A DNA stretch of 64,000 nt from an uncultured Gemmatimonadota bacterium (GTDB taxonomy: Bacteria > Gemmatimonadota > Gemmatimonadetes > Gemmatimonadales > Gemmatimonadaceae), in NCBI GenBank assembly GCA_946480295.1, contig CAMLIT010000002.1, positions 29,104 through 93,103 of the forward strand, read 5' to 3'. Below, in pieces: positions 17,529 through 26,359 of the stretch. Within the stretch, counting starts at the first letter, position 1, and the number at the start of each line of letters is the position of its first letter. The notes below the pieces were generated by a model that was given only the letters and a program-made list of their open reading frames with translations, was not told where the DNA came from and did not search any database. Position numbers and translations under genes: made by a program.

Positions 17529-17800
17529 CGGACTGCGGACGCGCGGCGACTCGGATCTACTGCGGACTGCGGACGCACTGCGGACGCACGGCGACTCGGA
17601 TTGGCAGCGGACTGCGGACGTATTGCGGACCGCGGACGGTTGGACACGAGACGGGCCCCGCTCAGCGGGGCCCGTGCCGTTTGTCCGGAATCCGCAGTGG
17701 ATCCGCGTCCGGGATCCGCAGAACATCCGCAGTCCGCAGTCGATCCGCGTCCGAAATCCGCAGTACGTCCGCAGTCCGCTGTCATCGAGTGGTCCGCCGA
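17529..17800. repeat. Giant imperfect palindrome of CGGACTGCGGA words around a terminator
   Basis: Bases 17529-17640 carry forward words such as GGACTGCGGACGCGCGGCG and TACTGCGGACTGCGGACG. Bases 17681-17785 carry the complement (CCGCAGTCCGCAGTCGATCC, TCCGCAGTCCGCTGTC). The perfect hairpin 17651-17675 sits at the centre. The whole is a roughly 250-base inverted repeat built from a short vocabulary shared with 16960-17110. It could form a large cruciform. No open frame through it looks coding. Confidence 0.75.
17651..17681 (+). terminator. Terminator hairpin at the centre of the palindrome
   Basis: A perfect 11-bp stem ACGGGCCCCGC (17651-17661) pairs with GCGGGGCCCGT (17665-17675) around a 3-base loop and is followed by GCCGTTTGTC. 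It lies 123 bases after the small membrane protein gene, which it probably terminates. Confidence 0.65.
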
Positions 17801-17812
17801 CCTCACCCGCGC

Positions 17813-17818
17813 TATCTT
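17813..17818 (+). promoter_or_regulatory. Probable -10 element of the M20 peptidase gene
   Basis: TATCTT lies seven bases before the ATG at 17826 in a GC-rich surround, and no ribosome site is visible between them. This fits a leaderless transcript. A TATGGT with the same seven-base spacing precedes comM at 34549. Confidence 0.4.
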
Positions 17819-17825
17819 CGCGCCC

Positions 17826-19262
17826 ATGCGACCCTCCCCCCTCCGCGCCGCCGCCCTGCTGGCGGCCCTCGCCGCCCCCGCGCTCCTCCCCGCGCAGCTC
17901 CCGACCCAGGCCTCGGCCCTCACTGCCACCCAGCGCGAAGCCCGCGACATCTATCGCGAGCTCGTCGACTTCAACACCGTCGACGGCGTCGGGGGCACGA
18001 CCGTCGCCGCGCAGGCGATGGCGAAGCGATTCCGCGACGCGGGCTTTCCCGCGGCGGACATCCACGTCCTCGGGCCCCGGCCCGACAAGGGCAACCTCGT
18101 CGTGCGCTATCGCGGGAAGCCCGGTTCGACGCGGAAGCCGGTCCTCCTCCTCGCGCACCTCGACGTCGTCCAGGCGCTGAAGAGCGACTGGTCGCCCGAC
18201 CTCGACCCCTTCCACTTCGTGGAGAAGGGCGGGTACTTCTACGGGCGCGGCACGAGCGACGACAAGGCGATGGCGTCGATCTTCGTCGCCAACCTGCTGC
18301 GCATGAAGCGCGAGCACTTCGTCCCCGACCGCGACATCATCCTCGCCCTCACCGCCGACGAGGAGGGGGGGACGGCGAACGGCGTGGACTGGCTCCTCCG
18401 CAACCACGCGGACCTGCTCGAGGCCGCCTTCGCGCTCAACGAGGGGGGCGGCGGATCGCTCAGGGACGGCAAGCCGTTCATCAACTCCGTCGGCGCGGCG
18501 GAGAAGGTGTACACGGACTTCACCCTCACCGCGAAGAACCGCGGCGGGCACTCCTCGGTGCCGCGTCCCGACAACGCCATCTACGAGCTCTCGACGGCGC
18601 TCGTGAAGCTCGCCGCCTACCGGTTCCCGGTGCACCTGAACGAGGTCACGCGCACCCTCTTCGAGCGCACCGCGGCGATCGAGTCGCCGGAGCTCGGCGC
18701 CGCGATGCGCGCCGTCGTCGCCGACCCGAACGACAGCGCGGCGGCGGCCGTCCTCTCGCGCGAGCCGCGCTACAACGCGATGCTCCGGACCACCTGCGTC
18801 GCCACGCGTCTCGCCGGCGGCCACGCGAACAACGCGCTCCCCCAGACGGCGACGGCGAACGTGAACTGCCGCATGCTCCCCGGCGACGATCCGGCGGACG
18901 TGCGCGCGCAGCTCGTCGCCGCGATCGGCGACACCGGCGTGCACGTCTCCGATGCGCCTCCGATGTCGCACGCGCTGCCGTCGCCGCTCACCGCCGATGT
19001 CATGGGGCCGATCGAGCGCGTCACGCGCGAGATGTTCGGCGACATCCCCGTGATCCCGACGATGGGCACCGGCGCCACCGACTCGAAGTACCTGCGCGCG
19101 GCGGGGATCCCCGGCTACGGCGTGTCCGGCATCTTCGGCGACCCGAACGACGGCCGCGCGCACGGCCGCGACGAGCGCGTGCTCGTGAAGTCGTACTTCG
19201 ACGGGCAGGAGTTCCTCTATCGGCTCGTGAAGGCGTATACGACCGCCGGCCCGCCGGGCTGA
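17826..19262 (+). CDS. Secreted M20/M25/M40 family metallopeptidase
   Basis: The product is 478 residues. The ATG at 17826 gives a signal peptide (MRPSPLRAAALLAALAAPAL, cleavage near LLPAQ); an in-frame extension upstream only reads repeats. The di-zinc signatures of M20 peptidases are clear: LLAHLDVV (His111, Asp113), GRGTSDDKA (bridging Asp145), TADEEGG (catalytic Glu179, ligand Glu180), and a late His/Asp region with TMGTGATDSKYL. The dimerisation-type insert is present around 230-360 (NRGGHSSVPRPDNAIYEL). Such enzymes remove amino acids from peptides or N-acyl amino acids, here in the periplasm. It converges on the LysR gene with 21 bases between stops. Confidence 0.93.
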   Translation: MRPSPLRAAALLAALAAPALLPAQLPTQASALTATQREARDIYRELVDFNTVDGVGGTTVAAQAMAKRFRDAGFPAADIHVLGPRPDKGNLVVRYRGKPGSTRKPVLLLAHLDVVQALKSDWSPDLDPFHFVEKGGYFYGRGTSDDKAMASIFVANLLRMKREHFVPDRDIILALTADEEGGTANGVDWLLRNHADLLEAAFALNEGGGGSLRDGKPFINSVGAAEKVYTDFTLTAKNRGGHSSVPRPDNAIYELSTALVKLAAYRFPVHLNEVTRTLFERTAAIESPELGAAMRAVVADPNDSAAAAVLSREPRYNAMLRTTCVATRLAGGHANNALPQTATANVNCRMLPGDDPADVRAQLVAAIGDTGVHVSDAPPMSHALPSPLTADVMGPIERVTREMFGDIPVIPTMGTGATDSKYLRAAGIPGYGVSGIFGDPNDGRAHGRDERVLVKSYFDGQEFLYRLVKAYTTAGPPG

Positions 19263-19283
19263 CCGGCGCGGCGCGCGGCGGCC

Positions 19284-20189
19284 TCAGTGCGCCGCGCGCG
19301 CCGCGATCTTTCGCAGGAACTCCTCGTCCAGGCGCGCGAGGGTGCGCCCGGGGAGCTGGACGAGGGTGAAGGGGCGCCGCAGGTCGAGCCCCGCGATCGC
19401 CACGCGCGCCACTCGTTTCGCCTGGAGGAAGGGAGCGGCGACGAGCGCCGAGACGATGGTGATCCCGCCCCCGGCCGCGACCGCGGCGGTGATCCCGCGC
19501 GAGTCGGCGAGGCGGATGGTGGGGCGCAGGTACACGCCGTGCGCGGCGAGCGCCGCCTCGTAGATCGCGCTCGTCCCCGAGCCGGGCTCGCGGCCGATGA
19601 ACGGCTCGGCGGCGAGCGCGGACGGCGACACCGACCGGCGGTGCGCCCACGCGTGCCGCGCCGGCACGATGAGAATCAGCTCGTCGTCCATGAACCGCCG
19701 CGCGGCCAGACGCGCGACGTCCACCGGCCCCTCGACGAGCCCCCAGCCGTACTCGCCGCGCTCCACGGCCGCCGAGATCTCCGCCGTGTTGCCGACGGCG
19801 ACCTCCACGCGCACGCCGCGGTGCGCGGTGGTGAAGCGGGCCACGCGCTCGGGGAGCACGTACCCGGCGATCGTCGTGCTCGCGCCCCCGCGCACGAAGC
19901 CGTGCGAGAGCGCCGACACGCCGGTCACGACCTCGGTCGCCTCCTGCGCGAGGGCGAGGGCGCGGTCCGCGGTCGGGCGCAGCGCCTCGCCGAGGGGAGT
20001 GAGCCGCACCCCGCGGCCGCGGCGCTCGAACAGCGGCTCGCCGAGCTGCTGCTCCAGCCGCTGGATCCGCGTCGAGACGGAGGGCTGGGAGACGCCGAGC
20101 AGCCGCGCCGCCGCGGTGAACGAGCGCTCGCGGGCGACGACGGCGAACAGGGCGAGGAGGTCGAGCTCCGCCGGGGCGCGGTCAGCCAT
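19284..20189 (-). CDS. LysR-family transcriptional regulator
   Basis: This is a 301-residue LysR protein. A winged helix-turn-helix occupies about residues 10-68 (FAVVARERSFTAAARLLGVS, then QPSVSTRIQRLEQQLGEPLF). A substrate-binding domain occupies about 90-295 and contains GREPGSGTSAIYEAAL and AVAAGGGITIVS, typical effector-pocket loops. It is transcribed divergently from the YeiH-family transporter, 71 bases away. This arrangement recurs with yeiH and its regulator yeiE, so it probably controls that exporter; the effector may be a sulfur compound, which is inference. The family normally binds the shared intergenic DNA and represses itself. Confidence 0.93.
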   Translation of the reverse strand: MADRAPAELDLLALFAVVARERSFTAAARLLGVSQPSVSTRIQRLEQQLGEPLFERRGRGVRLTPLGEALRPTADRALALAQEATEVVTGVSALSHGFVRGGASTTIAGYVLPERVARFTTAHRGVRVEVAVGNTAEISAAVERGEYGWGLVEGPVDVARLAARRFMDDELILIVPARHAWAHRRSVSPSALAAEPFIGREPGSGTSAIYEAALAAHGVYLRPTIRLADSRGITAAVAAGGGITIVSALVAAPFLQAKRVARVAIAGLDLRRPFTLVQLPGRTLARLDEEFLRKIAARAAH

Positions 20190-20260
20190 AAGGGAAAGCT
20201 ATGACAGCGATGCGAGCTGCGGTATAGGATGATGTCACGCCGGGGGCGAGACTGCACGCC

Positions 20261-21268
20261 ATGCAGAAGCTCACCCGTCTCGCTCCCGGGGTCCTCCTCA
20301 GCGCCGGCGTCGGCATCGCCGCCTGGGTGTTGCAGCTCGTCGAGACCCGGCTGATCGGCCACGCGCTCATCGAGGCGCTCGTCCTCGCCATCCTCCTCGG
20401 CACCGCGATCCGCACGGTGTGGGAGCCGGGCGCGCGCTGGACCGCCGGCGTCAAGTTCACCGCCAAGGAGCTCCTCGAGCTCGCCGTGCTCCTCCTCGGC
20501 GCCTCGCTCGACCTGCCGCTCATCCTCAAGGCGGGCCCCGCACTCTTCGTCGGCATCGCGGCCGTCGTGGTGATCGGGCTCACCTGCAGCTATCTCATCG
20601 GCCGCTCGCTCGGCCTCCACCACCGGCTCGCCGTGCTCGTCGCCGCCGGCAACTCGATCTGCGGCAACTCGGCGATCGCCGCTGTCGCGCCCGTCATCGG
20701 CGCCGACGGCGAGGACATCGCCTCCTCGATCGCGTTCACCGCGATCCTCGGCGTGATCCTCATCCTCACCCTGCCGGGGCTGATCTACGTCTTCGGGCTG
20801 TCGCAGTACCAGTACGGCGTCCTCGCGGGGCTCAGCGTCTACGCCGTCCCGCAGGTGATCGCCGCCACGTTTCCGGTGAGCGTGGTCAGCGGGCAGGTCG
20901 GCACGCTCGTCAAGCTGGTGCGCGTGCTCATGCTCGGCCCTGTGGTCCTCGTGCTCGGGCTCGGCCATGGCACGAAGAGCGCCGACGGCAAGCGGCCGAG
21001 CATCGGCAAGCTCGTGCCCTGGTTCATCATCGGCTTCCTCCTCCTCGCCGCCGCGCGCTCGTTTGGCGTGCTGCCGACGACCGTGGCCGATCCGGTCAGG
21101 ACGGTCTCGCTGTGGCTGACGATCGCCTCGATGGCGGCGCTGGGGCTCGGGGTGGACGTGCGCGTGCTCGGCAAGGTGGGCGGGCGCGTGACGGCGGCGG
21201 TCGTCGGCTCGCTCGCCGTCCTCATCGTCGTGAGCCTGGCGCTCATCCATATCCTCCACGTGCGCTGA
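20261..21268 (+). CDS. yeiH: YeiH-family (UPF0324) putative sulfate/sulfite exporter
   Basis: The 335-residue integral membrane protein has about ten hydrophobic helices. The family signatures include GTAIRT (about 46-51), FTAKELLELAVLLLGASLDL (about 67-86), and the conserved AAGNSICGNSAIAAVAPVI in the middle. The C-terminal third is ALGLGVDVRVLGKVGGR. The length is normal. In the related family, YeiH proteins are proposed to export sulfate or sulfite in organisms that degrade organosulfonates; no desulfonation enzyme is nearby. Its divergent LysR partner is the likely regulator. Confidence 0.92.
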   Translation: MQKLTRLAPGVLLSAGVGIAAWVLQLVETRLIGHALIEALVLAILLGTAIRTVWEPGARWTAGVKFTAKELLELAVLLLGASLDLPLILKAGPALFVGIAAVVVIGLTCSYLIGRSLGLHHRLAVLVAAGNSICGNSAIAAVAPVIGADGEDIASSIAFTAILGVILILTLPGLIYVFGLSQYQYGVLAGLSVYAVPQVIAATFPVSVVSGQVGTLVKLVRVLMLGPVVLVLGLGHGTKSADGKRPSIGKLVPWFIIGFLLLAAARSFGVLPTTVADPVRTVSLWLTIASMAALGLGVDVRVLGKVGGRVTAAVVGSLAVLIVVSLALIHILHVR

Positions 21269-21314
21269 TCGCGCGGAACGCGGTGGCACGACCGCTGCGC
21301 CGTTCCGTGCGCAT

Positions 21315-22373
21315 ATGCGGATTGCCGTACTCTCGACTCCATTCCTGGCGGTGCCGCCGCGATCGTATGGCGGCACCGAGCTGGTGGTCCACGAGCTCGT
21401 CGAGGGGCTCGTCGAGCGCGGGCACGACGTCACGCTCTTCGCGACGGGGGACTCGCGGACGAGCGCCGAGCTGCGCTCGCTCTATCCCCAGGCGCAGTGG
21501 CCTCCCGAGACCCTCACCGACCTGAATCACATCTCGTGGGCGCTGCGGCACGTGGCGCGGGACGGCGGCTTCGACGTCGTCCACGCGCACTCCGCGGTCG
21601 CCCTCGGCTGCGCGCGCCTCCTGTCGCGGGTCGCGATGGTGTACACGCTCCATCACGAGCGCGACGAGACCCTCTCCGCCTTCTACCGCTACTGCCGCGA
21701 GGCGCAGTTCGTCGCGATCTCGGAGGACCAGCGGCGGCGCGAGGTCTCGCTGCCCAACGTCGTCGTCATCCATCACGGGCTCGACCCGGCGAAGTACCAG
21801 TGGACCGACCGGCCGGCGGACTACGTGTGCTTCATCGGCCGCTTCGCCCGCGTGAAGGGGCCGCACACGGCCATCGACATCGCCGAGCGAGCCGGCGTGC
21901 CGATCCGCCTCGCCGGCGAGGTGCACGCACCCGATCGCGAGTGGGCCGAGCGCGAGCTGCACGACCGCATGCTGCGGCCGCACGTGCGGCACCTCGGCAC
22001 CGTCGGGCTCGCGGTGAAGGCGCCCCTCCTGCGCGACGCCCGCGCGCTCCTCGCGCCGATCGAGTGGAACGAGCCGTTCGGGCTGATCCTGATCGAGGCG
22101 ATGCTCTCCGGCTGCCCCGTGGTGGCGTTCGGCCGCGGGAGCGTGCCCGAGCTGGTGGAGCAGGGGGTGACCGGGTTCGTCGCGCGATCGCAGGAGGAGA
22201 TGGTGGACATCATCCGCCCGGGCGGCGTGCTGGATTCCTTCGACCGGCGGCAGTGCCGCGAGCGCGCCGTCGAGCGCTTCGGGCGCGAGCGAATGATCGC
22301 CGAGCACGAGCGGCTGTACAGCCGCCTCGTCGAGCGGCAGCGTGCCGCCGAATCCGGGAGGTGGGTCGCATGA
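21315..22373 (+). CDS. GT4-family glycosyltransferase
   Basis: The 352-residue protein is a GT-B fold enzyme. It has an N-terminal glycine-rich acceptor loop (FLAVPPRSYGGTELVVHELV, about residues 10-29), a nucleotide-sugar domain starting near 170 with FIGRFARVKGPHTAIDIAE, and the EX7E motif NEPFGLILIEAMLSGCPVVA (about 253-272). GSVPELVEQGVTGF completes the signature. The wording matches the glycosyltransferases often found beside trehalose and glycogen genes in environmental bacteria. Its stop overlaps the start of the debranching-type enzyme by four bases (ATGA), so the two are co-expressed and probably share an alpha-glucan or glycoside pathway. Confidence 0.92.
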   Translation: MRIAVLSTPFLAVPPRSYGGTELVVHELVEGLVERGHDVTLFATGDSRTSAELRSLYPQAQWPPETLTDLNHISWALRHVARDGGFDVVHAHSAVALGCARLLSRVAMVYTLHHERDETLSAFYRYCREAQFVAISEDQRRREVSLPNVVVIHHGLDPAKYQWTDRPADYVCFIGRFARVKGPHTAIDIAERAGVPIRLAGEVHAPDREWAERELHDRMLRPHVRHLGTVGLAVKAPLLRDARALLAPIEWNEPFGLILIEAMLSGCPVVAFGRGSVPELVEQGVTGFVARSQEEMVDIIRPGGVLDSFDRRQCRERAVERFGRERMIAEHERLYSRLVERQRAAESGRWVA

Positions 22374-24610
22374 GCGCGCGCGATGGCGTGGTGCTCGGGC
22401 GCGAGGAGTCGCGCGCGACGCCCGACGAGCTGGTGCCCGCGTCGATGGAGGAGGCCGTCGGCTATCCCACGATCGGCTGCGAGCACTCGGCGCCCGTCGT
22501 CGGCTCGCTCGTCCTCAAGCACGACCGGCTCTTCCTCCTCGTCGACCCCGAAGGGAACGTCACCCCGCCGGGCAACTGTTCGCTCGGGCTCTTCCAGGAC
22601 GACACGCGCATCCTCAGCCAGTACGCGCTGCGCCTGTGCGGCGGGCCGCCGTCGCTGCTCTCGGCGCAGGTCGTGCGGCCGTACGCGGCGCAGATCGACC
22701 TCGCCGTCACCGATCTCGCGTTCGGCGGCAACCGCTGGGACCCGAAGCACGCCGTCCACATCCGGCGCGAGCCGCTGGTGGAAGATGTCCTCGTCGAGCG
22801 CGTCACGCTCACAAACCACCTCGTGCGCCCGCTCGAGTACTGGCTCGAGCTCGACGTCGGCTGCGACTTCGCCGACATCTTCGAGGTGCGCGGCTGGAAG
22901 CGCGAGCGCCGCGGCGACTTCTTCCTCCCGCGCGTCGGCGAGCGGTCCATCACCTTCTCGTACGTCGGCCGCGATGGGCGGATGATGCGGAGCGGGATCA
23001 TCTTCCGCGAGCCGCCCGACGTGCTCGGCCCGCGCGGCGCGCGCTGGCGCTTCCACCTCGCCCCGGGGGAGGACGTCACGCTCGCCTGGGAGGTGAGCGC
23101 CGACATGCCGCCGGAGGATCGCACGCTGTTCCCGAGCGGCCCGCTCGAGCAGCGCCGCATCGAGCTCGACGCGGCGTACAACGCGTGGCGCACCGAGTGC
23201 TCGCAGTGGACGAGCGACGACGACGTGTTCGACGCGACGCTCGAGCGCGCGGTGGACGACCTGCGCGCGCTGTACATCCGCGACGACGGCCAGGCGGTGA
23301 TCTCGGCGGGCATCCCGTGGTACTCGACGGCGTTCGGGCGCGACTCGATCATCACCTCGCTCCAGACGCTCCCGCTCAACCCGCGCATCGCGGTGGACAC
23401 GCTGCGCTACCTCGCCCGGCACCAGGGGCGGCGCGAGGATCCGTACACCGAGGAGCAGCCGGGCAAGATCATGCACGAGCTGCGGCGCGGCGAGATGGCG
23501 CGCAGCGGCGAGATCCCGCACGTGCCGTACTACGGGACCATCGACGCGACGCCCCTCTGGCTCGTCCTCCTGCACGAGACGTGGCGCTGGACGGGGGACG
23601 ACGCGCTCGTGCGCGAGCTCCTGCCCAACGCCGAGCGCGCGCTGGACTGGATCGACCGCTACGGCGACCTCGATGGCGACGGCTTCGTCGAGTACGCGCG
23701 CACGTCGGACAAGGGCCTCGTCAACCAGGGGTGGAAGGACTCGGGCGACGGCGTGCCGTACCCCGACGGCACGCTCCCCGAGCCGCCGATCGCGCTGGTC
23801 GAGGTGCAGGGGTACGTCTACGACGCCAAGCTGCGCATGGGGCAGCTCCTCGAGCGCGTGGGGCGGCGCGACGACGCCGAGCGCCTGCGCCGCGACGCCG
23901 CGCGCCTGCGCGACGCCATCATCGAGCGCTTCTGGCTCGACGACCTCGGCGCGTTCGCCCTCGCCCTCGACGGCGACAAGCGTCCGCTGCCGACGCTGAC
24001 GTCGAACGCGGGGCACCTGCTCTGGAGCCGTGTCCCCGACAGCGCGCGCGCGAGCCGGCTCGCCGACGCGCTCCTCGGCCCCGACATGTTCAGCGGCTGG
24101 GGCATCCGCACCCTGAGCGCGCGGCACGCGGTCTTCAACCCGATGAGCTATCACGACGGCTCGGTGTGGCCGCACGACAACGGCCTGATCGTGCTCGGGC
24201 TCGCGTTCTACGGCATGCGGGAGCGCGCGCTGCCCGTCTTCGGCGCGCTTCAGGAGGCCGCGGCGAACCTCCCCTTCCACCGGCTGCCGGAGCTCTACTG
24301 CGGGATGACGCGCGGCACCGGGAAGCACCCCGTGCTGTATCCGGTGAGCTGCTCGCCGCAGGCGTGGGCGAGCGGCGCGATCTTCATGCTCCTGCAGGCG
24401 ATGCTCGGCATCTTCGCCGAAGCGCCCGCGGGGGTCATGCACATCCGCAACCCGGTGCTCCCCGGCTTCCTGCGCGAGCTGACGGTGGCGGGGCTGCCGA
24501 TCGGCCGGTCGCGGGTGTCGCTGCACTTCGTGCGGCACCACGAGCGCACGCTCGTCAACCTCGTGGCGCTGGAGGGCGCGCCGCTGCAGGTGCGGATCGA
24601 GTTCGACTGA
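22370..24610 (+). CDS. Amylo-alpha-1,6-glucosidase-like glycogen debranching enzyme
   Basis: The product is 746 residues from ATG 22370. The N-terminal beta domain (about 40-270) contains LFLLVDPEGNVTPPGNCSLG and FQDDTRILSQY, diagnostic of the bacterial GDE N-terminal family. The C-terminal (alpha/alpha)6 barrel (about 320-690) contains WYSTAFGRDSIITSLQTL, DATPLWLVLLHETW, NQGWKDSGDG (candidate catalytic Asp), EVQGYVYDA and NPMSYHDGSVWPHDN. It should release alpha-1,6-linked glucose branches or act on a related glucan. The gene is translationally coupled to the upstream glycosyltransferase and ends before a perfect hairpin. The glgP and glgX genes lie 35 kb away in the same window. Confidence 0.92.
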   Translation: MSARDGVVLGREESRATPDELVPASMEEAVGYPTIGCEHSAPVVGSLVLKHDRLFLLVDPEGNVTPPGNCSLGLFQDDTRILSQYALRLCGGPPSLLSAQVVRPYAAQIDLAVTDLAFGGNRWDPKHAVHIRREPLVEDVLVERVTLTNHLVRPLEYWLELDVGCDFADIFEVRGWKRERRGDFFLPRVGERSITFSYVGRDGRMMRSGIIFREPPDVLGPRGARWRFHLAPGEDVTLAWEVSADMPPEDRTLFPSGPLEQRRIELDAAYNAWRTECSQWTSDDDVFDATLERAVDDLRALYIRDDGQAVISAGIPWYSTAFGRDSIITSLQTLPLNPRIAVDTLRYLARHQGRREDPYTEEQPGKIMHELRRGEMARSGEIPHVPYYGTIDATPLWLVLLHETWRWTGDDALVRELLPNAERALDWIDRYGDLDGDGFVEYARTSDKGLVNQGWKDSGDGVPYPDGTLPEPPIALVEVQGYVYDAKLRMGQLLERVGRRDDAERLRRDAARLRDAIIERFWLDDLGAFALALDGDKRPLPTLTSNAGHLLWSRVPDSARASRLADALLGPDMFSGWGIRTLSARHAVFNPMSYHDGSVWPHDNGLIVLGLAFYGMRERALPVFGALQEAAANLPFHRLPELYCGMTRGTGKHPVLYPVSCSPQAWASGAIFMLLQAMLGIFAEAPAGVMHIRNPVLPGFLRELTVAGLPIGRSRVSLHFVRHHERTLVNLVALEGAPLQVRIEFD

Positions 24611-24641
24611 GGGCGCGGGGCGCACGCGCCCCCTGACGAAC

Positions 24642-24672
24642 GCGGGGCCGCCGGCATCGCCGGCGGCCCCGC
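24642..24672. terminator. Bidirectional terminator hairpin
   Basis: A perfect 13-bp stem GCGGGGCCGCCGG (24642-24654) pairs with 24660-24672 around a 5-base loop. It sits between two convergent genes, 32 bases after one stop and 23 before the other. It lacks a T run on either side. Confidence 0.65.
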
Positions 24673-24694
24673 GTCCCATCGCAGCAGTGCCTCG

Positions 24695-26203
24695 TCAGGC
24701 GGCGCCGTCGAGATCCGGCACGACGAACGGCGCGCGGTAGTTGCGCGTGAGCAGCTGGTTCGCGCGGTCCGAGCCGGGACCCGTGAAGCGCTCGTTGCGC
24801 GCGTCGACGGCGAGCGGCAGGCCGAACGTCAGCGGCGTCCTGCCGAGGTTGACGTTGTTCGCCTTGAGGTGCTCCACCATGCGCCCGTACGCCTCGGTGA
24901 GCGGCGCGTCGGAGCGGATGTGCTCCCTGATGTCCTCGTCCGACATCGCGTGGCCGACGCGGTGCGAGACGTTGCCGAGGTGGCAGAGGGCGCTCGACGG
25001 CTCGCCCTCGGTGATCGGGCCGTAGAGGTCCGACATCTTCCGGCTGCGCACGACGTCGATGAAGTTCTGCATGTGCCGGTCGTGGCCGCGGAACTCGCGG
25101 ATCACCTTGCCGTTGTTGTCCACGGCGGTCGCCCGGAAGTAGTCCGGGACGATGATGCTCCCGCCCTCGCAGTCGATCACGTTGCCCACGCCGACGCCGC
25201 GGTAGCGGTCCATGCCGCCCGCGTGGCCGCCCTGCTGGAGGCGCGGGTCGGTGCCCGACGACGCGATCCCCGCGTGCGACGGCAGCCCGCGCACCTCGAA
25301 GATGAGCGGCGCCGTCGCGTAGTCGTGGATGACGACCTGCGTGTTCGGCGTCTGGCCGTCGTCGACGTAGCCGAGGCGTCCGCCGATGCTCAGCGTGTGG
25401 CGGGGCAGCGTCGGCTCGCCGAGGAACCAGCGCGCCACGTCCATCTGGTGGATGCCCTGGTTGCCGATGTCGCCGTTGCCGTAGAGCCAGAACCAGTGCC
25501 AGTCGTAGTGCACCGTGCCGTTGCGCGTGTTGCGGTGCGGCGGCACGAGCGGCGCGGGGCCGCTCCACAGGTTGTAGTCGAGCGTGGCGGGCGGCTTCTG
25601 CGGGCCGCCGCAGAGGCCGATGCTGTCGCGGCGCTTGTAGCAGAAGCCGCGCGAGACCTTGATCTTGCCGAGGTTGCCGGCGCGGACGAACAGCACCGCC
25701 TCCTGCAGCCCTTCGCCCGAGCGGATCTGCATTCCGGCCTGCACGACCTTGTTGTACTTCTTCGCCGCGTTGCGGAGCTGGCGGCCCTCCCACACCTCGT
25801 GCGACACCGGCTTCTCGACGTAGACGTCCTTGCCGTGCTGCATCGCCCAGATGCCGGCGAGCGAGTGCCAGTGGTTGGGCGTGGCGATCGTGACGGCGTC
25901 GATGTCCGGCGCCTCGAGCAGCTTGCGGATGTCGGTGTACGTCCGGACGTTGCCGCCGTTCACCTTCGGCTTCACGCGATCGAGCACCGCGGTGTCGACG
26001 TCGCAGAGCGCGACGACCCGCACGCCCTCGATGCGCGAGAGGCTCTGGAGATGGCTCTGGCCGCGGCCATTGAGGCCGATCACGGCGACGCGGATTTCAC
26101 TGTTCGAGCCGAGGATCTGGGACCACGAGCGTGACGGCAGGAGGGCGCCGGCGGCCGCGAGCGCGGACGTCTTGAGGAACGTGCGACGGGAGTGAGACGT
26201 CAT
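24695..26203 (-). CDS. Tat-exported Gfo/Idh/MocA-family oxidoreductase
   Basis: This is a 502-residue protein with an N-terminal twin-arginine signal (SRRTFLKTSALAAAGALLPS), so it should be folded before export to the periplasm with its nicotinamide cofactor. A Rossmann domain follows (RVAVIGLNGRGQSHLQSL, about residues 37-54), then the family lysine motif DVYVEKPVSHEVWEG (about 130-144) and a large alpha/beta domain with NQGIHQMDVARWFLGEP (about 252-268). The glycine-rich substrate domain is long, as in the secreted members common in Bacteroidetes, Planctomycetes and Verrucomicrobia. Such enzymes oxidise, reduce or hydrolyse sugars and cyclitols; the substrate is not visible. Confidence 0.93.
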   Translation of the reverse strand: MTSHSRRTFLKTSALAAAGALLPSRSWSQILGSNSEIRVAVIGLNGRGQSHLQSLSRIEGVRVVALCDVDTAVLDRVKPKVNGGNVRTYTDIRKLLEAPDIDAVTIATPNHWHSLAGIWAMQHGKDVYVEKPVSHEVWEGRQLRNAAKKYNKVVQAGMQIRSGEGLQEAVLFVRAGNLGKIKVSRGFCYKRRDSIGLCGGPQKPPATLDYNLWSGPAPLVPPHRNTRNGTVHYDWHWFWLYGNGDIGNQGIHQMDVARWFLGEPTLPRHTLSIGGRLGYVDDGQTPNTQVVIHDYATAPLIFEVRGLPSHAGIASSGTDPRLQQGGHAGGMDRYRGVGVGNVIDCEGGSIIVPDYFRATAVDNNGKVIREFRGHDRHMQNFIDVVRSRKMSDLYGPITEGEPSSALCHLGNVSHRVGHAMSDEDIREHIRSDAPLTEAYGRMVEHLKANNVNLGRTPLTFGLPLAVDARNERFTGPGSDRANQLLTRNYRAPFVVPDLDGAA

Positions 26204-26359
26204 CGTTGGGCGGAAGGGTGGAGGACAGGACCAGGGACTCCGGGGCGGGGGCTGCCCCGGGGGGGGACCTATGGGAACGCATGACGATGCGCGTCGGGAG
26301 CGCGGTCGGCAAGGACCCTGGTGCCGAGATCGCGGTGGGCGAAGGCTCGCGGGAATGCG

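Noticed and set aside
16960..17800. CRISPR-like array
   Set aside because: Repeats vary in length and content, spacers are not of constant size, the two halves are inverted, and no cas gene is nearby.
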